From AC-32 sp035473395 (GTDB taxonomy: Bacteria > Actinomycetota > Thermoleophilia > Gaiellales > Gaiellaceae), in contig DATIOF010000002.1 in the NCBI GenBank assembly GCA_035473395.1, positions 1-33,284 on the forward strand: 33,284 bases of DNA. Reading direction: 5' to 3'. A program made the translations under genes and the position numbers. Below the pieces are notes generated by a model. The model was not told where the DNA came from and ran no database searches. It saw only the letters and a list, made by a program, of their open reading frames with translations. How positions within the stretch are numbered: the first letter of the stretch is position 1; each line of letters begins with the position of its first letter. Positions 19,567 to 27,045 of this stretch are shown piece after piece.

Positions 19567-20820
19567 GTGTTCTCCTGGGTCGCCAACGCCTGGCGCGTGC
19601 CGGAGCTCCGCAAGCGCGTGCTCTTCACCGCGCTGATCCTGGCGCTCTACCGGCTGGGCTCGTGGATCCCGGCACCCGGTGTCGACTCCGCCCGGATCAA
19701 GCAGTTCTTCAGCGGCCAGGGTGGAACACTGCTGGGCTTCCTGAACGTCTTCTCGGGCGGCGCGCTGTCGCAGTTCTCGCTGTTCGCGCTCGGGATCATG
19801 CCCTACGTCACCGCCTCGATCATCCTGCAGCTCCTGACCGTCGTGATCCCCAAGCTCGAGGAGCTACAGAAGGAAGGCGAGGCCGGGTACGCCAAGATCA
19901 ACCAGTACACGCGCTACCTCACCGTGGCCCTCGCAGCGGCGCAGGCGACGGGCTATGCGTACCTGTTCAAGCGCCAGGGCGCGCTGACCTCGAACTCTGG
20001 CCGGCTGGTGCTGATCATCATCACGCTCACCGCGGGGACGACCCTGCTGATGTACATGGGCGAGTTGATCACCAAGCGCGGGATCGGCAACGGGATCTCG
20101 CTACTGATCTTCGCGTCGATCCTCGTCTCGGCGCCCGCAGGCGTGACCGCCTGGTACAACGGCGGCCCGATGGAGAAGCTGTTCTTCCCGTTGATCGCAC
20201 TCGGGATCATCGTCTCCGTCGTCTTCATCCAGGAGGGCCAGCGCAGGATCCCGATCCAGTACGCCAAGCGCATGATTGGGCGGAAGATGACCTCCGGCGA
20301 ATCGACCTATCTGCCCCTGCGCGTGAACATGGCGGGCGTGATCCCGATCATCTTCGCGGCCGCGCTGCTCGCGTTGCCGCAGACGCTCGGCTCGTTCGCG
20401 CCGGGCACGCAGACGTTCATCAACCGTCACTTCCTGCCGTCGTCGTGGGCGTACATCGCCGTCGAGGCGACGTTGATCATCCTCTTCACGTTCTTCTACA
20501 CGGCAGTGCAGTTCAACCCGGTCGACCAGGCCGACAACCTGCGTAAGCACGGTGGGTACATCCCGGGTATCCGGCCCGGCCCGCCGACCGCGCAATACCT
20601 CGACCGCGTGCTGACCCGGCTGACGCTGCCCGGCTCGATCTTCCTCGCCGCCGTCGCCGTCCTGCCGAGCATCTTCATCAAGTACGGCGGCTTCTCGCAG
20701 GCCACCTCGCGCGCCCTCGGCGGCACCTCGGTGCTGATCGTCGTCGGCGTCGCCCTGGACACGATGCGCCAGATGGAGTCGCAGATGATGATGCGCTCCT
20801 ACGAAGGCTTCCTCAAGTAG
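19567..20820 (+). CDS. secY: Protein translocase subunit SecY
   Basis: 417 residues, about ten membrane helices. SecY is the channel of the Sec translocon in the inner membrane. Signatures: GIMPYVTASIILQLL in helix 2, GIGNGISLLIF, and the cytoplasmic loop QFNPVDQADNLRKHGGYIPGIRPG (in parts), which contacts SecA and the ribosome. GTG 19567 is preceded by a purine-rich GGGGGAGGAGGG inside rplO. The C-terminus GFLK is typical. Its TAG overlaps the adk start by one base. Confidence 0.98.
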   Translation: MFSWVANAWRVPELRKRVLFTALILALYRLGSWIPAPGVDSARIKQFFSGQGGTLLGFLNVFSGGALSQFSLFALGIMPYVTASIILQLLTVVIPKLEELQKEGEAGYAKINQYTRYLTVALAAAQATGYAYLFKRQGALTSNSGRLVLIIITLTAGTTLLMYMGELITKRGIGNGISLLIFASILVSAPAGVTAWYNGGPMEKLFFPLIALGIIVSVVFIQEGQRRIPIQYAKRMIGRKMTSGESTYLPLRVNMAGVIPIIFAAALLALPQTLGSFAPGTQTFINRHFLPSSWAYIAVEATLIILFTFFYTAVQFNPVDQADNLRKHGGYIPGIRPGPPTAQYLDRVLTRLTLPGSIFLAAVAVLPSIFIKYGGFSQATSRALGGTSVLIVVGVALDTMRQMESQMMMRSYEGFLK

Positions 20821-21398
20821 TGGCCGACATCCTTTTGCTCGGCCCGCAGGGAGCCGGCAAGGGCACCCAGGGCAGGTTGATCGCCGCGGAGTACGCCATC
20901 CCGCACGTGGCGACCGGCGACATGCTGCGCGCGGCGATCTACGCCGACACGGAGCTCGGCCGCCAGGTGAAGCCGATCTACGACGCGGGGCAGCTGGTGC
21001 CCGACGAGCTGATGATCGCGTTGATCCGCGAGCGGCTCGCCGCCGTCGACGCGCGCGAGGGCTTCGTGCTCGACGGCTTTCCGCGGACGATGCCCCAGGC
21101 CGAGGCGCTCGACGAGATGCTGCGCGAGATCGGCCGCGACCTCGACGTCGTCTTCGGGTTCCAGCTCGCCGACGAGGTTGGCCGCGAGCGGATGCTCAGG
21201 CGCGCTGCCGAGGAGAGCCGCAGCGACGACACGCCGGAGGCGATCGACGAGCGGCTGCGCCTCTACCACGAGGAGACCGAGCCGTTGCTCGAGTACTTCC
21301 GTACGCGCGGGAACTTCGTCGGCATCCATGCCGACCGGCCGGTGCAGCAGGTCTTTCGCGAGATCCAGCAGGCGCTCGAGCAGGTGGCGGTCCGATGA
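20820..21398 (+). CDS. adk: Adenylate kinase, short-LID form
   Basis: 192 residues. Interconverts ATP + AMP and 2 ADP. P-loop GPQGAGKGT (8-16), ATGDMLRAAI, DGFPRT and LRLYHEETEPLLEYF are present. The LID is short (RAAEESRSDDTPEAI) without the cysteine zinc knuckle, as is usual in Actinobacteria. GTG 20820 shares a base with the secY stop. Confidence 0.98.
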   Translation: MADILLLGPQGAGKGTQGRLIAAEYAIPHVATGDMLRAAIYADTELGRQVKPIYDAGQLVPDELMIALIRERLAAVDAREGFVLDGFPRTMPQAEALDEMLREIGRDLDVVFGFQLADEVGRERMLRRAAEESRSDDTPEAIDERLRLYHEETEPLLEYFRTRGNFVGIHADRPVQQVFREIQQALEQVAVR

Positions 21399-22159
21399 TC
21401 ATCCGCAAGGCCGCGGCCGAGATCGAGCGCATGGCCCGCGCCGGCGAGGTGGTCGCCGAGACGCTCGCCCTGGTCGGCGAGCACGCGCGGCCTGGCGTGA
21501 GCACGAAGGAGCTCGACGAGCTGGCAGACGAGTTCATCCGCTCGCGCGGCGGGACGCCGACGTTCAAGGGCTACCGCGGCTATCCGGCCTCGATCTGCGC
21601 CTCGCCGAACGAGATGGTCGTCCACGGCATCCCCGGCCTGTACGCGCTACGGGATGGCGACATCCTCTCAGTGGACGTCGGCGTCACCCTCGACGGTTTC
21701 GTCGCCGACTCGGCGTACACGTTCCCGATCGGCGAGGTCTCCGAGGAGGCCGAGCGCCTGCTCGAGGGCTGCCAGGCCGCGCTCGCCGCAGGGATCGAGC
21801 AGTGCCGGGTGGGCAACCGCCTCTCGGACATCTCGCACGCGATCCAGGTGGCGACCGAGGAGCAGGGCTTCTCCGTCGTCCGCAGCCTGGTCGGCCACGG
21901 TGTCGGCCGCTCGATGCACGAGGAGCCGCAGATCCCGAACTACGGCGAGCCAGGCCGCGGTCCCCAGCTCGCCGAGGGAATGACCTTCGCGATCGAGCCG
22001 ATGGTCACGGCCGGCGGCCCCGAGGTCGTGCTGCACGACGACGAGTGGTCGATCTCGAGCGCGGACGGCTCGCTGGCCGCGCATTTCGAGCACACCGTCG
22101 CGATTACCGCCGACGGGCCGCGGATTCTCACCGCCGCCAAGAGCGCCGTTCGTTCGTGA
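21395..22159 (+). CDS. map: Methionine aminopeptidase, type I
   Basis: 254 residues. Removes initiator methionine from nascent proteins. The pita-bread-fold metal ligands are visible: D94, D105, H168 (VGHGVG), E201 (AIEPM) and E232 (FEHTV), with substrate-side H77 (VVHGIP) and H175. No N-terminal zinc-finger extension. ATG 21395 overlaps adk by 4 nt and the end overlaps the next gene by 4 nt. Confidence 0.98.
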   Translation: MIIRKAAAEIERMARAGEVVAETLALVGEHARPGVSTKELDELADEFIRSRGGTPTFKGYRGYPASICASPNEMVVHGIPGLYALRDGDILSVDVGVTLDGFVADSAYTFPIGEVSEEAERLLEGCQAALAAGIEQCRVGNRLSDISHAIQVATEEQGFSVVRSLVGHGVGRSMHEEPQIPNYGEPGRGPQLAEGMTFAIEPMVTAGGPEVVLHDDEWSISSADGSLAAHFEHTVAITADGPRILTAAKSAVRS

Positions 22160-23238
22160 ACGACCCGCGCATCGAGCAGTACGCGAAGCTCCTGGTCGAG
22201 ACTTGCGTCGACGTCCAGCCGGGTTGGCAGGTGCTCGTGGGCGGCAGCACGCTCGCGCGGCCGCTGCTGGAAGAGGTCAGCCGAGCCGTCGCACGTCGCG
22301 GCGCCTACGCGCTGTTGCGCGTCAATCTCTCCGGCAGCGGGATCAACGTGCCGTGGGCGCTCGAGGCACCGGCCGAGCTGCTCGAGCAGCCGCCGGAGAT
22401 CGATGCCTACATGTGGAAGCACGCCGATGCGCTCGTCTCGATCGAGGCGCCGGAGAACACTCGCGAGCTGACCGGCCTGCCGGTCGAACGGCTGACGACG
22501 ATCCAGGCGGGGCTGCGGCCACACCTCGAGCGCGTGCTCTCGATGGACCTCAAGTGGGTCGGCTGCCAGTACCCGACTCCGGCGCTCGCGCAGGAGGCGG
22601 AGATGTCGCTCGCAGCCTTCACGGACTTTCTCTACGGCGCCTGCCTGCTCGACTGGGACGCCGAGCGTGAGCGGATGAAGCGCTACGCCGAACGCTTCGA
22701 GGCGGCTGACGAGGTGCGCATCGTCACCGACAACACCGATGTGCGCCTCTCGATCGCCGGCCGTCCGGTGCTGGTCGACGCCGGCGGCGCGAACATGCCC
22801 GGCGGCGAGTTCTTCACCTCACCGGTCGAGGATTCGGCCGAGGGCGAGATCGTGTTCGGGGAGTTCCCGGCCGTGTACTCCGGCCGCGAGGTGCGGGGAA
22901 TCCGGCTCCGCTTCGAGAACGGGAAGGTCGTCGACGCCTCGGCCGAGGCGAACGAGGAGTTCCTGCTCGAGCAGCTCGACCTCGACGAGGGCGCGCGCTT
23001 CCTGGGCGAGCTCGGGATCGGCTGCAATCCCGGCATCACGCGGCACATGAAGAACACGCTGTTCGACGAGAAGATCGACGGCACCGTGCACCTGGCGCTC
23101 GGCAACGGCCTCCCCGACGTCGGCGGCAAGAACGTCAGTCAGCTCCACTGGGACATCGTCAAGGAGATGCGCCAAGAGGGCTCACGCATCGAGCTCGACG
23201 GGGAAACGGTGCAGGAAAGCGGCCGTTGGCGGCTCTGA
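22156..23238 (+). CDS. M29-family metalloaminopeptidase (AmpS / aminopeptidase T-like)
   Basis: 360 residues, family length (~360-410, short end). M29 enzymes are cytoplasmic two-metal aminopeptidases with broad N-terminal specificity. Likely ligands by spacing to aminopeptidase T: E218 (GGEFF), E285 (GELGIG), H312 (GTVHLALGN), H331 and D333 (SQLHWD). The N-terminal domain starts DPRIEQYAKLLVETCVDVQPG. GTG 22156 overlaps the map stop (GTGA), so the two peptidases are translationally coupled. M29 genes are not a standard spc-operon member, so this is an addition between map and infA. It is the last gene before an 89-nt gap. Confidence 0.93.
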   Translation: MNDPRIEQYAKLLVETCVDVQPGWQVLVGGSTLARPLLEEVSRAVARRGAYALLRVNLSGSGINVPWALEAPAELLEQPPEIDAYMWKHADALVSIEAPENTRELTGLPVERLTTIQAGLRPHLERVLSMDLKWVGCQYPTPALAQEAEMSLAAFTDFLYGACLLDWDAERERMKRYAERFEAADEVRIVTDNTDVRLSIAGRPVLVDAGGANMPGGEFFTSPVEDSAEGEIVFGEFPAVYSGREVRGIRLRFENGKVVDASAEANEEFLLEQLDLDEGARFLGELGIGCNPGITRHMKNTLFDEKIDGTVHLALGNGLPDVGGKNVSQLHWDIVKEMRQEGSRIELDGETVQESGRWRL

Positions 23239-23268
23239 AATCGGCGCCTACGGCAGAACCAAGCCGTT

Positions 23269-23277
23269 TGCTACCAT
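23269..23277 (+). promoter_or_regulatory. Extended -10 promoter for the infA-rplQ unit
   Basis: TG-C-TACCAT at 23269-23277 is an extended -10 using the same TACCAT as the rpsL promoter. I see no good -35 at 17-18 nt (TACGGC at 23249 is poor), as is common with extended -10 elements. Predicted start is near 23284, at the foot of the following hairpin. Confidence 0.55.
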
Positions 23278-23284
23278 GACCACC

Positions 23285-23306
23285 CGCGGCGGAAGCCGTG
23301 TTTTTT
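23285..23306 (+). terminator. Intrinsic terminator-like hairpin with GGAA tetraloop and T6, upstream of infA
   Basis: CGCGGC (23285-23290) and GCCGTG (23295-23300) form six pairs (one G-U) capped by GGAA, then six T (23301-23306). This is the most classical intrinsic-terminator shape in the window. It would end read-through from the 18-kb rpsL unit. It also lies at the very 5' end of RNA started from the predicted infA promoter. Confidence 0.65.
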
Positions 23307-23327
23307 CGTGTCTACGAGTGAGGTCGC

Positions 23328-23552
23328 TTGGCTCAGAAGGAAGAGAAGATCGAGGTGGAGGGCGAGGTCGTCGAGTCGCTCCCGAGCACCATGTTCAGGG
23401 TGCAGGTGGACGGCATGGACGGCACGGTTCTCGCGACGATCGCCGGCAAGATGCGCAAGCACTACATCCGCATCCTCCCGGGCGACCGCGTGAAGGTCGA
23501 GCTCTCTCCCTACGACCTCACCCGAGGAAGGATCACGTACCGACACCGATGA
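23328..23552 (+). CDS. infA: Translation initiation factor IF-1
   Basis: 74 residues, normal. A single OB-fold that occupies the 30S A site during initiation. TTG 23328 is chosen because it gives MAQKEEKIEVEGEVVESLP, the family start, with GAGG 4 nt upstream. RVQVDGMDGTVLATIAGKMRKHYIRILPGD (in parts) and VELSPYDLTRGRITYRHR are diagnostic. The stop overlaps rpmJ by 4 nt. Leader from the predicted start is ~45 nt. Confidence 0.97.
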   Translation: MAQKEEKIEVEGEVVESLPSTMFRVQVDGMDGTVLATIAGKMRKHYIRILPGDRVKVELSPYDLTRGRITYRHR

Positions 23553-23662
23553 AAGTTCGAGCTTCAGTCAAGCCCATGTGCGAGCGCTGCCGCGTGATCA
23601 AGCGGCACGGTAAGACCATGGTCATCTGCACCAATCCCCGCCACAAGCAGAGGCAGGGCTAG
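23549..23662 (+). CDS. rpmJ: 50S ribosomal protein L36, zinc-binding
   Basis: 37 residues, exactly the usual length. MKVRASVKPMCERCRVIKR then CTNPRHKQRQG: the C-x2-C, Cys and His zinc ligands are intact (C+ form). ATG 23549 overlaps the infA TGA. Confidence 0.98.
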   Translation: MKVRASVKPMCERCRVIKRHGKTMVICTNPRHKQRQG

Positions 23663-23664
23663 GC

Positions 23665-24048
23665 ATGGCCAGGATCGCCGGCGTCAACCTGCCGAACCAG
23701 AAGCGGCTCGAGATCGGGCTCACCTACATCTACGGCATCGGGCGCTCGACCGCGCAGAAGATCTGCGCCGAGACGGGCCTCTCTCAGGACGAGAAGATCA
23801 AGGACCTGACCGACGAAGAGATCACCAAGCTCCGCGAGTACATCGACGGCAACCTGCAGGTCGAGGGCGACCTGCGCCGCGAGCGGACGAACGCGATCAA
23901 GCGGCTCGGCGAAATCGGCGCCTACCGCGGGATCCGGCACCGCCGCGGACTGCCTGTTCGCGGCCAGCGCACAAAGACCAATGCCCGCACCCGCAAGGGC
24001 CCGAAGAAGACCGTCGGTCGCGGCAAGAAAGCGCCGACCAAGACCTAG
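23665..24048 (+). CDS. rpsM: 30S ribosomal protein S13
   Basis: 127 residues. In the 30S head, contacting P-site tRNA and the 50S. MARIAGVNLPNQKRLEIGLTY, YGIGRSTAQKI, and the basic tail RTRKGPKKTVGRGKK. Two nt after rpmJ. Confidence 0.98.
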   Translation: MARIAGVNLPNQKRLEIGLTYIYGIGRSTAQKICAETGLSQDEKIKDLTDEEITKLREYIDGNLQVEGDLRRERTNAIKRLGEIGAYRGIRHRRGLPVRGQRTKTNARTRKGPKKTVGRGKKAPTKT

Positions 24049-24051
24049 GCC

Positions 24052-24456
24052 ATGGCACCTCCCAGACGACAAGCGACGAGAGGTCGTGCGCGCCGCCGCG
24101 TGAAGAAGAACATCGCGATCGGCCAGGCGCACATCAAGACCTCCTTCAACAATACGATCGTCTCCCTCACCGACGGCGAGGGGAACGTGATCGCGTGGGA
24201 GTCCGCCGGCTCGGCCGGCTTCAAGGGCTCGCGCAAGTCGACCCCGTTCGCCGCCCAGGTGACCGCCGACGCGTGCGCGCGCAAGGGCATGGAGCACGGG
24301 CTGCAGAAGGTCGAAGTCTTCGTCAAGGGGCCGGGCTCGGGCCGCGAGACGGCGATCCGCTCGCTGCAGGCTGCCGGGCTCGAGATTCTCGGCGTCAAGG
24401 ACGTCACCCCGCAGGCCCACAACGGCGTGCGCCCGAAGAAGCGGCGGAGGGTCTAG
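24052..24456 (+). CDS. rpsK: 30S ribosomal protein S11
   Basis: 134 residues. On the 30S platform near the E site. HIKTSFNNTIVSLTDGEGNVI, SAGFKGSRKSTPFAAQ, VKGPGSGRETAIRSLQAAGL and the end GVRPKKRRRV are diagnostic. Three nt after rpsM; its stop shares one base with rpsD. Confidence 0.98.
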   Translation: MAPPRRQATRGRARRRVKKNIAIGQAHIKTSFNNTIVSLTDGEGNVIAWESAGSAGFKGSRKSTPFAAQVTADACARKGMEHGLQKVEVFVKGPGSGRETAIRSLQAAGLEILGVKDVTPQAHNGVRPKKRRRV

Positions 24457-25076
24457 TGGCCCGTTCGCTGACTCCCAAGTGCCGCAACTGTCGCCGCGAG
24501 GGCATGAAGCTCTTCCTCAAAGGCGAGCGCTGCCTGACGGAGAAGTGCTCCGTCGAGCGCCGCAGCTATCCGCCGGGCGAGCACGGCCGCGGCCGCATCA
24601 AGCAGAGCGAGTACCTGCTGCAGCTGCGCGAGAAGCAGAAGGCGCGCCGCTACTACGGCCTGCTCGAGAAGCAGTTCCGCACCTATTACTCGAAGGCCGC
24701 GAAAGGCTCGGGCATCACCGGCGAGACGTTGCTGCGGATGCTCGAGACGCGTCTCGACAACGTCGTCTACCGGCTCGGTTTCGCCGCCTCGCGCGCGCAG
24801 GCCCGCCAGCTCGTCCGCCACGGCCACTTCCAGGTCAACGGCCGCCGCGTGAACATCCCCAGCTACCAGGTGCGCCCCGACGACATCATCTCGCTCAAGT
24901 CGGGCAGCGGGGCCGAGCAGGTCGTCCGCGACGCCACCGACCTGACCGCTTCCGTGACGCCGTGGCTCCAGGCCGACCACGACGGCCTCACCGGCAAGGT
25001 GCTCAAGTGGCCGGAGCGTGAGGAGATCGACACGCCGGTCCAAGAATCGCTCATCGTCGAGCTTTACTCGAAGTAG
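24456..25076 (+). CDS. rpsD: 30S ribosomal protein S4, zinc-binding form
   Basis: 206 residues, standard. Primary 16S binder and fidelity protein; represses the alpha operon in E. coli. GTG 24456 shares a base with the rpsK stop. The N-terminus holds four cysteines (CRNC, then C and C around ERCLTEKC), the zinc-binding C+ type. The S4 RNA-binding domain is visible: LETRLDNVVYRLGFA, ARQLVRHGHFQVNGRRVNIPS (in parts). Confidence 0.98.
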   Translation: MARSLTPKCRNCRREGMKLFLKGERCLTEKCSVERRSYPPGEHGRGRIKQSEYLLQLREKQKARRYYGLLEKQFRTYYSKAAKGSGITGETLLRMLETRLDNVVYRLGFAASRAQARQLVRHGHFQVNGRRVNIPSYQVRPDDIISLKSGSGAEQVVRDATDLTASVTPWLQADHDGLTGKVLKWPEREEIDTPVQESLIVELYSK

Positions 25077-25086
25077 AAAGGATCCA

Positions 25087-26067
25087 ATGGCAGTTCGTAC
25101 CAGTCTGATGGAGTTCCAGATCCCGCGGATCGTCCACGAAGAGGTCGAGGACAACCGCGGCGTCTTCGTGATCGAGCCGCTCGACCGCGGCTTCGGCTAC
25201 ACGTTCGGCAACTCGCTGCGCCGCGTGCTGCTCTCCTCGCTGGAGGGCGCCGCAGTCACCTCGGTCAAGATCGAGGGCGTCGCGCACGAGTTCACCACCC
25301 TGCCGGGCGTCCGCGAAGACGTGACCGACATCCTGCTCAACTTCAAGAGCCTGATCTGCCGGCTGCACGGCGACTCGCCCGAGATCGAGGTGCGCCTGAC
25401 CAAGAAGGGCGCTGGCGCGGTCAAGGCCTCCGACATCGAGGCTCCCGCCGAGCTCGAGATCCTCAACCCGGAGCTCGAGATCGCCAACCTCTCGGACAAG
25501 GGCAAGCTCGAGGTGACACTCACGATCGGCCGCGGCCGCGGCTACGTCCCGGCCGAGCTGAACCGCGGGCCGGAGCACACGATCGGCGTGATCCCGATCG
25601 ACTCGATCTTCTCGCCGGTGCGGCGCGTCTCGTACGACGTCGAGGCCGCCCGCGTCGGGCAGCGAACCGACTACGACAAGCTGCGCATCGACATCACCAC
25701 GGACGGCTCGATCGATCCCCGCGACTCGATCGGCCAGGCCGCCGAGATCCTGATCCGGCAGCTCGCGATCTTCACCGATCTCGACCGGATCGAGGGCTTC
25801 GGCGAGCAGGCCGCCGCCGAGGCGCAGGCCGAGCCGGCCCTCGCGCACGGGATGGAGAACTTCCCGATCGAAGAGCTCGAGCTGGGCGTGCGCTCGTACA
25901 ACTGCCTGAAGCGCGTCGGCATCGAGACGATCGGCGACCTGGTCACGAAGACCGAGAACGAGCTCGCGGCGATCCCGAACTTCGGCAAGAAGTCGATCGA
26001 AGAGGTCAAGGAGACGCTCGCCACGCACGGGCTGACGCTCCGCGGCGAGGAGGGGCCGGGCGCGTGA
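25087..26067 (+). CDS. rpoA: DNA-directed RNA polymerase subunit alpha
   Basis: 326 residues. The alpha dimer scaffolds RNAP assembly and its CTD binds UP elements and activators. NTD: RGFGYTFGNSLRRVLLSSLEGAA, NLKS-like NFKSLICRL. CTD from ~255: LELGVRSYNCLKRVGIETIGDL (in parts), containing the arginine equal to E. coli R265, and IPNFGKKSIEEV. ATG 25087 has AAAGGA upstream; an in-frame ATG seven codons later is less likely. 10 nt after rpsD; overlaps rplQ by 4 nt. Confidence 0.99.
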   Translation: MAVRTSLMEFQIPRIVHEEVEDNRGVFVIEPLDRGFGYTFGNSLRRVLLSSLEGAAVTSVKIEGVAHEFTTLPGVREDVTDILLNFKSLICRLHGDSPEIEVRLTKKGAGAVKASDIEAPAELEILNPELEIANLSDKGKLEVTLTIGRGRGYVPAELNRGPEHTIGVIPIDSIFSPVRRVSYDVEAARVGQRTDYDKLRIDITTDGSIDPRDSIGQAAEILIRQLAIFTDLDRIEGFGEQAAAEAQAEPALAHGMENFPIEELELGVRSYNCLKRVGIETIGDLVTKTENELAAIPNFGKKSIEEVKETLATHGLTLRGEEGPGA

Positions 26068-26501
26068 GGCACCGCCGGTCCGGACGCAAGCTGGGCCGCG
26101 ACGCCTCGCACCGCAAGGCGCTGTACGCGAACCTGACGTCGGCGCTGATCGAGCACGGCCGCATCAAGACCACCGCGGCGAAGGCCAAGGAGGTCAAGCC
26201 GATCGCCGAGCAGATGATCACGCTCGCGCGACGCGGCGGCGTCCACCCGCGGCGGCAGGCGCTCAAGTACCTGCGCTCGCAGGACGTGGTGCACAAGCTC
26301 TTCAGCGAGGTCGCGCCCCGCTTTGCCGACCGCCCTGGCGGCTACACGCGCATCATCCGCATCGGCCCACGGCCCGGCGACTCGGCCGAGATGGTCTACC
26401 TCGAGTTCGTCGACTTCCTCCCGGAGCCCCCGCGCGAGCGGCCGGCCCGCGCCGAGCGCGAGGAAGCGCCGGTCGAGGCCGAGGCCGCTACGGCGTCCTA
26501 G
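26064..26501 (+). CDS. rplQ: 50S ribosomal protein L17 with short acidic tail
   Basis: 145 residues; core L17 ~118. At the tunnel exit rim. GTG 26064 overlaps the rpoA stop. MRHRRSGRKLGRDASHRKALYANL, IKTTAAKAKEVKPIAEQMITLAR (in parts) and GGYTRIIRIGPRPGDSAEMVYLEFV are diagnostic. Residues ~119-145 are an A/E/P/R tail. The stop codon shares CTAG with the stop of the opposite-strand gene. Confidence 0.98.
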   Translation: MRHRRSGRKLGRDASHRKALYANLTSALIEHGRIKTTAAKAKEVKPIAEQMITLARRGGVHPRRQALKYLRSQDVVHKLFSEVAPRFADRPGGYTRIIRIGPRPGDSAEMVYLEFVDFLPEPPRERPARAEREEAPVEAEAATAS

Positions 26502-26968
26502 GCGCTTCCGAGCGCGGCGCTGACGCCGGCGATCACGACGCCGCCGAGCGTCACCGAGGCGAACGAGCGGGCGAAGCTGGTGTCGAAGAAGCGCCAGCGC
26601 AGCCAGGCGAGCGTGACGAGCTCGACCGCGACGACCACGATCGCCGCGACGATTGCTACGTGGTAGGTCGGGATCAGGAACGGCAGCGTGTGCAGGATGC
26701 CGCCGATGAACGTTCCGACCCCTGTGATCGAGCCACGGATGAACGGGTTACCGCGGCCGGTGAGCTCGCCGGTGTCGGAGAGGCCTTCCGAGAACGCCAT
26801 GCTGATCCCGGCGCCGATCGCCGTCGCCACGCCGGCAATGAACGCGGTGCCGGTGTCGTGCGTGTGCAGTGCGATCGCGAAGATCGGGGCGAGGGTGGAG
26901 AGCGAGCCGTCGATCAGGCCGATCATCGCCGGCTGGACGCGCTGCAGGAGGAACTGGTGGTCGGTCAT
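26498..26968 (-). CDS. Short VIT1/CCC1-like membrane protein, putative iron or manganese transporter
   Basis: 156 residues with about five hydrophobic segments. The start of helix 1, GLIDGSLSTLAPIFAIA, and the helix-2 end ISMAFSEGLSD resemble the VIT1/CCC1 (DUF125) family, whose members export Fe2+ or Mn2+ from the cytoplasm. Full-length relatives have ~220-260 residues with a Glu-rich cytoplasmic metal-binding domain between helices 2 and 3. Here only ~15 residues (ELTGRGNPF region) replace it. The family call rests on the helix-1 DG and helix-2 Met/Glu pattern and is not certain. It lies between rplQ and truA on the opposite strand, where many Actinobacteria have rplQ-truA directly. It overlaps rplQ by 4 nt at the stops. 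Confidence 0.8.
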   Translation of the reverse strand: MTDHQFLLQRVQPAMIGLIDGSLSTLAPIFAIALHTHDTGTAFIAGVATAIGAGISMAFSEGLSDTGELTGRGNPFIRGSITGVGTFIGGILHTLPFLIPTYHVAIVAAIVVVAVELVTLAWLRWRFFDTSFARSFASVTLGGVVIAGVSAALGSA

Positions 26969-26974
26969 GAGTAG

Positions 26975-26983
26975 AGTATATCA
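26975..26983 (-). promoter_or_regulatory. Extended -10 element of the VIT-like gene, predicted leaderless
   Basis: Read on the minus strand: TG-A-TATACT, then six bases, then ATG (26968). This is the best -10 hexamer in the window. The spacing places the transcription start at or within 1-2 nt of the start codon. There is no purine-rich ribosome site between them, so a leaderless message is likely. Confidence 0.6.
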
Positions 26984-27007
26984 AGCAAAGCGCAATGAAA
27001 TAGAGCA

Positions 27008-27021
27008 TAAGGCACGCCTTA
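27008..27021. promoter_or_regulatory. 14-bp palindrome between the VIT-like gene and truA
   Basis: TAAGGC-AC-GCCTTA: six-base arms, two-base centre, in an AT-rich island. Its centre is ~46 bp upstream of the predicted VIT-gene start, just beyond its -35 position, and 25-38 bp before truA GTG. The half-site AAGG/CCTT resembles those of DtxR/IdeR-family metalloregulators, but the arms are closer together than in the canonical 19-bp box. Regulator unknown. Confidence 0.5.
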
Positions 27022-27045
27022 CAAACGCGCGCAGGGTGGCCTGAC

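Noticed and set aside
27008..27021. Canonical 19-bp DtxR/IdeR iron box
   Set aside because: The AAGG and CCTT half-sites are 4 bp apart here instead of 9, so it cannot be called a standard box.
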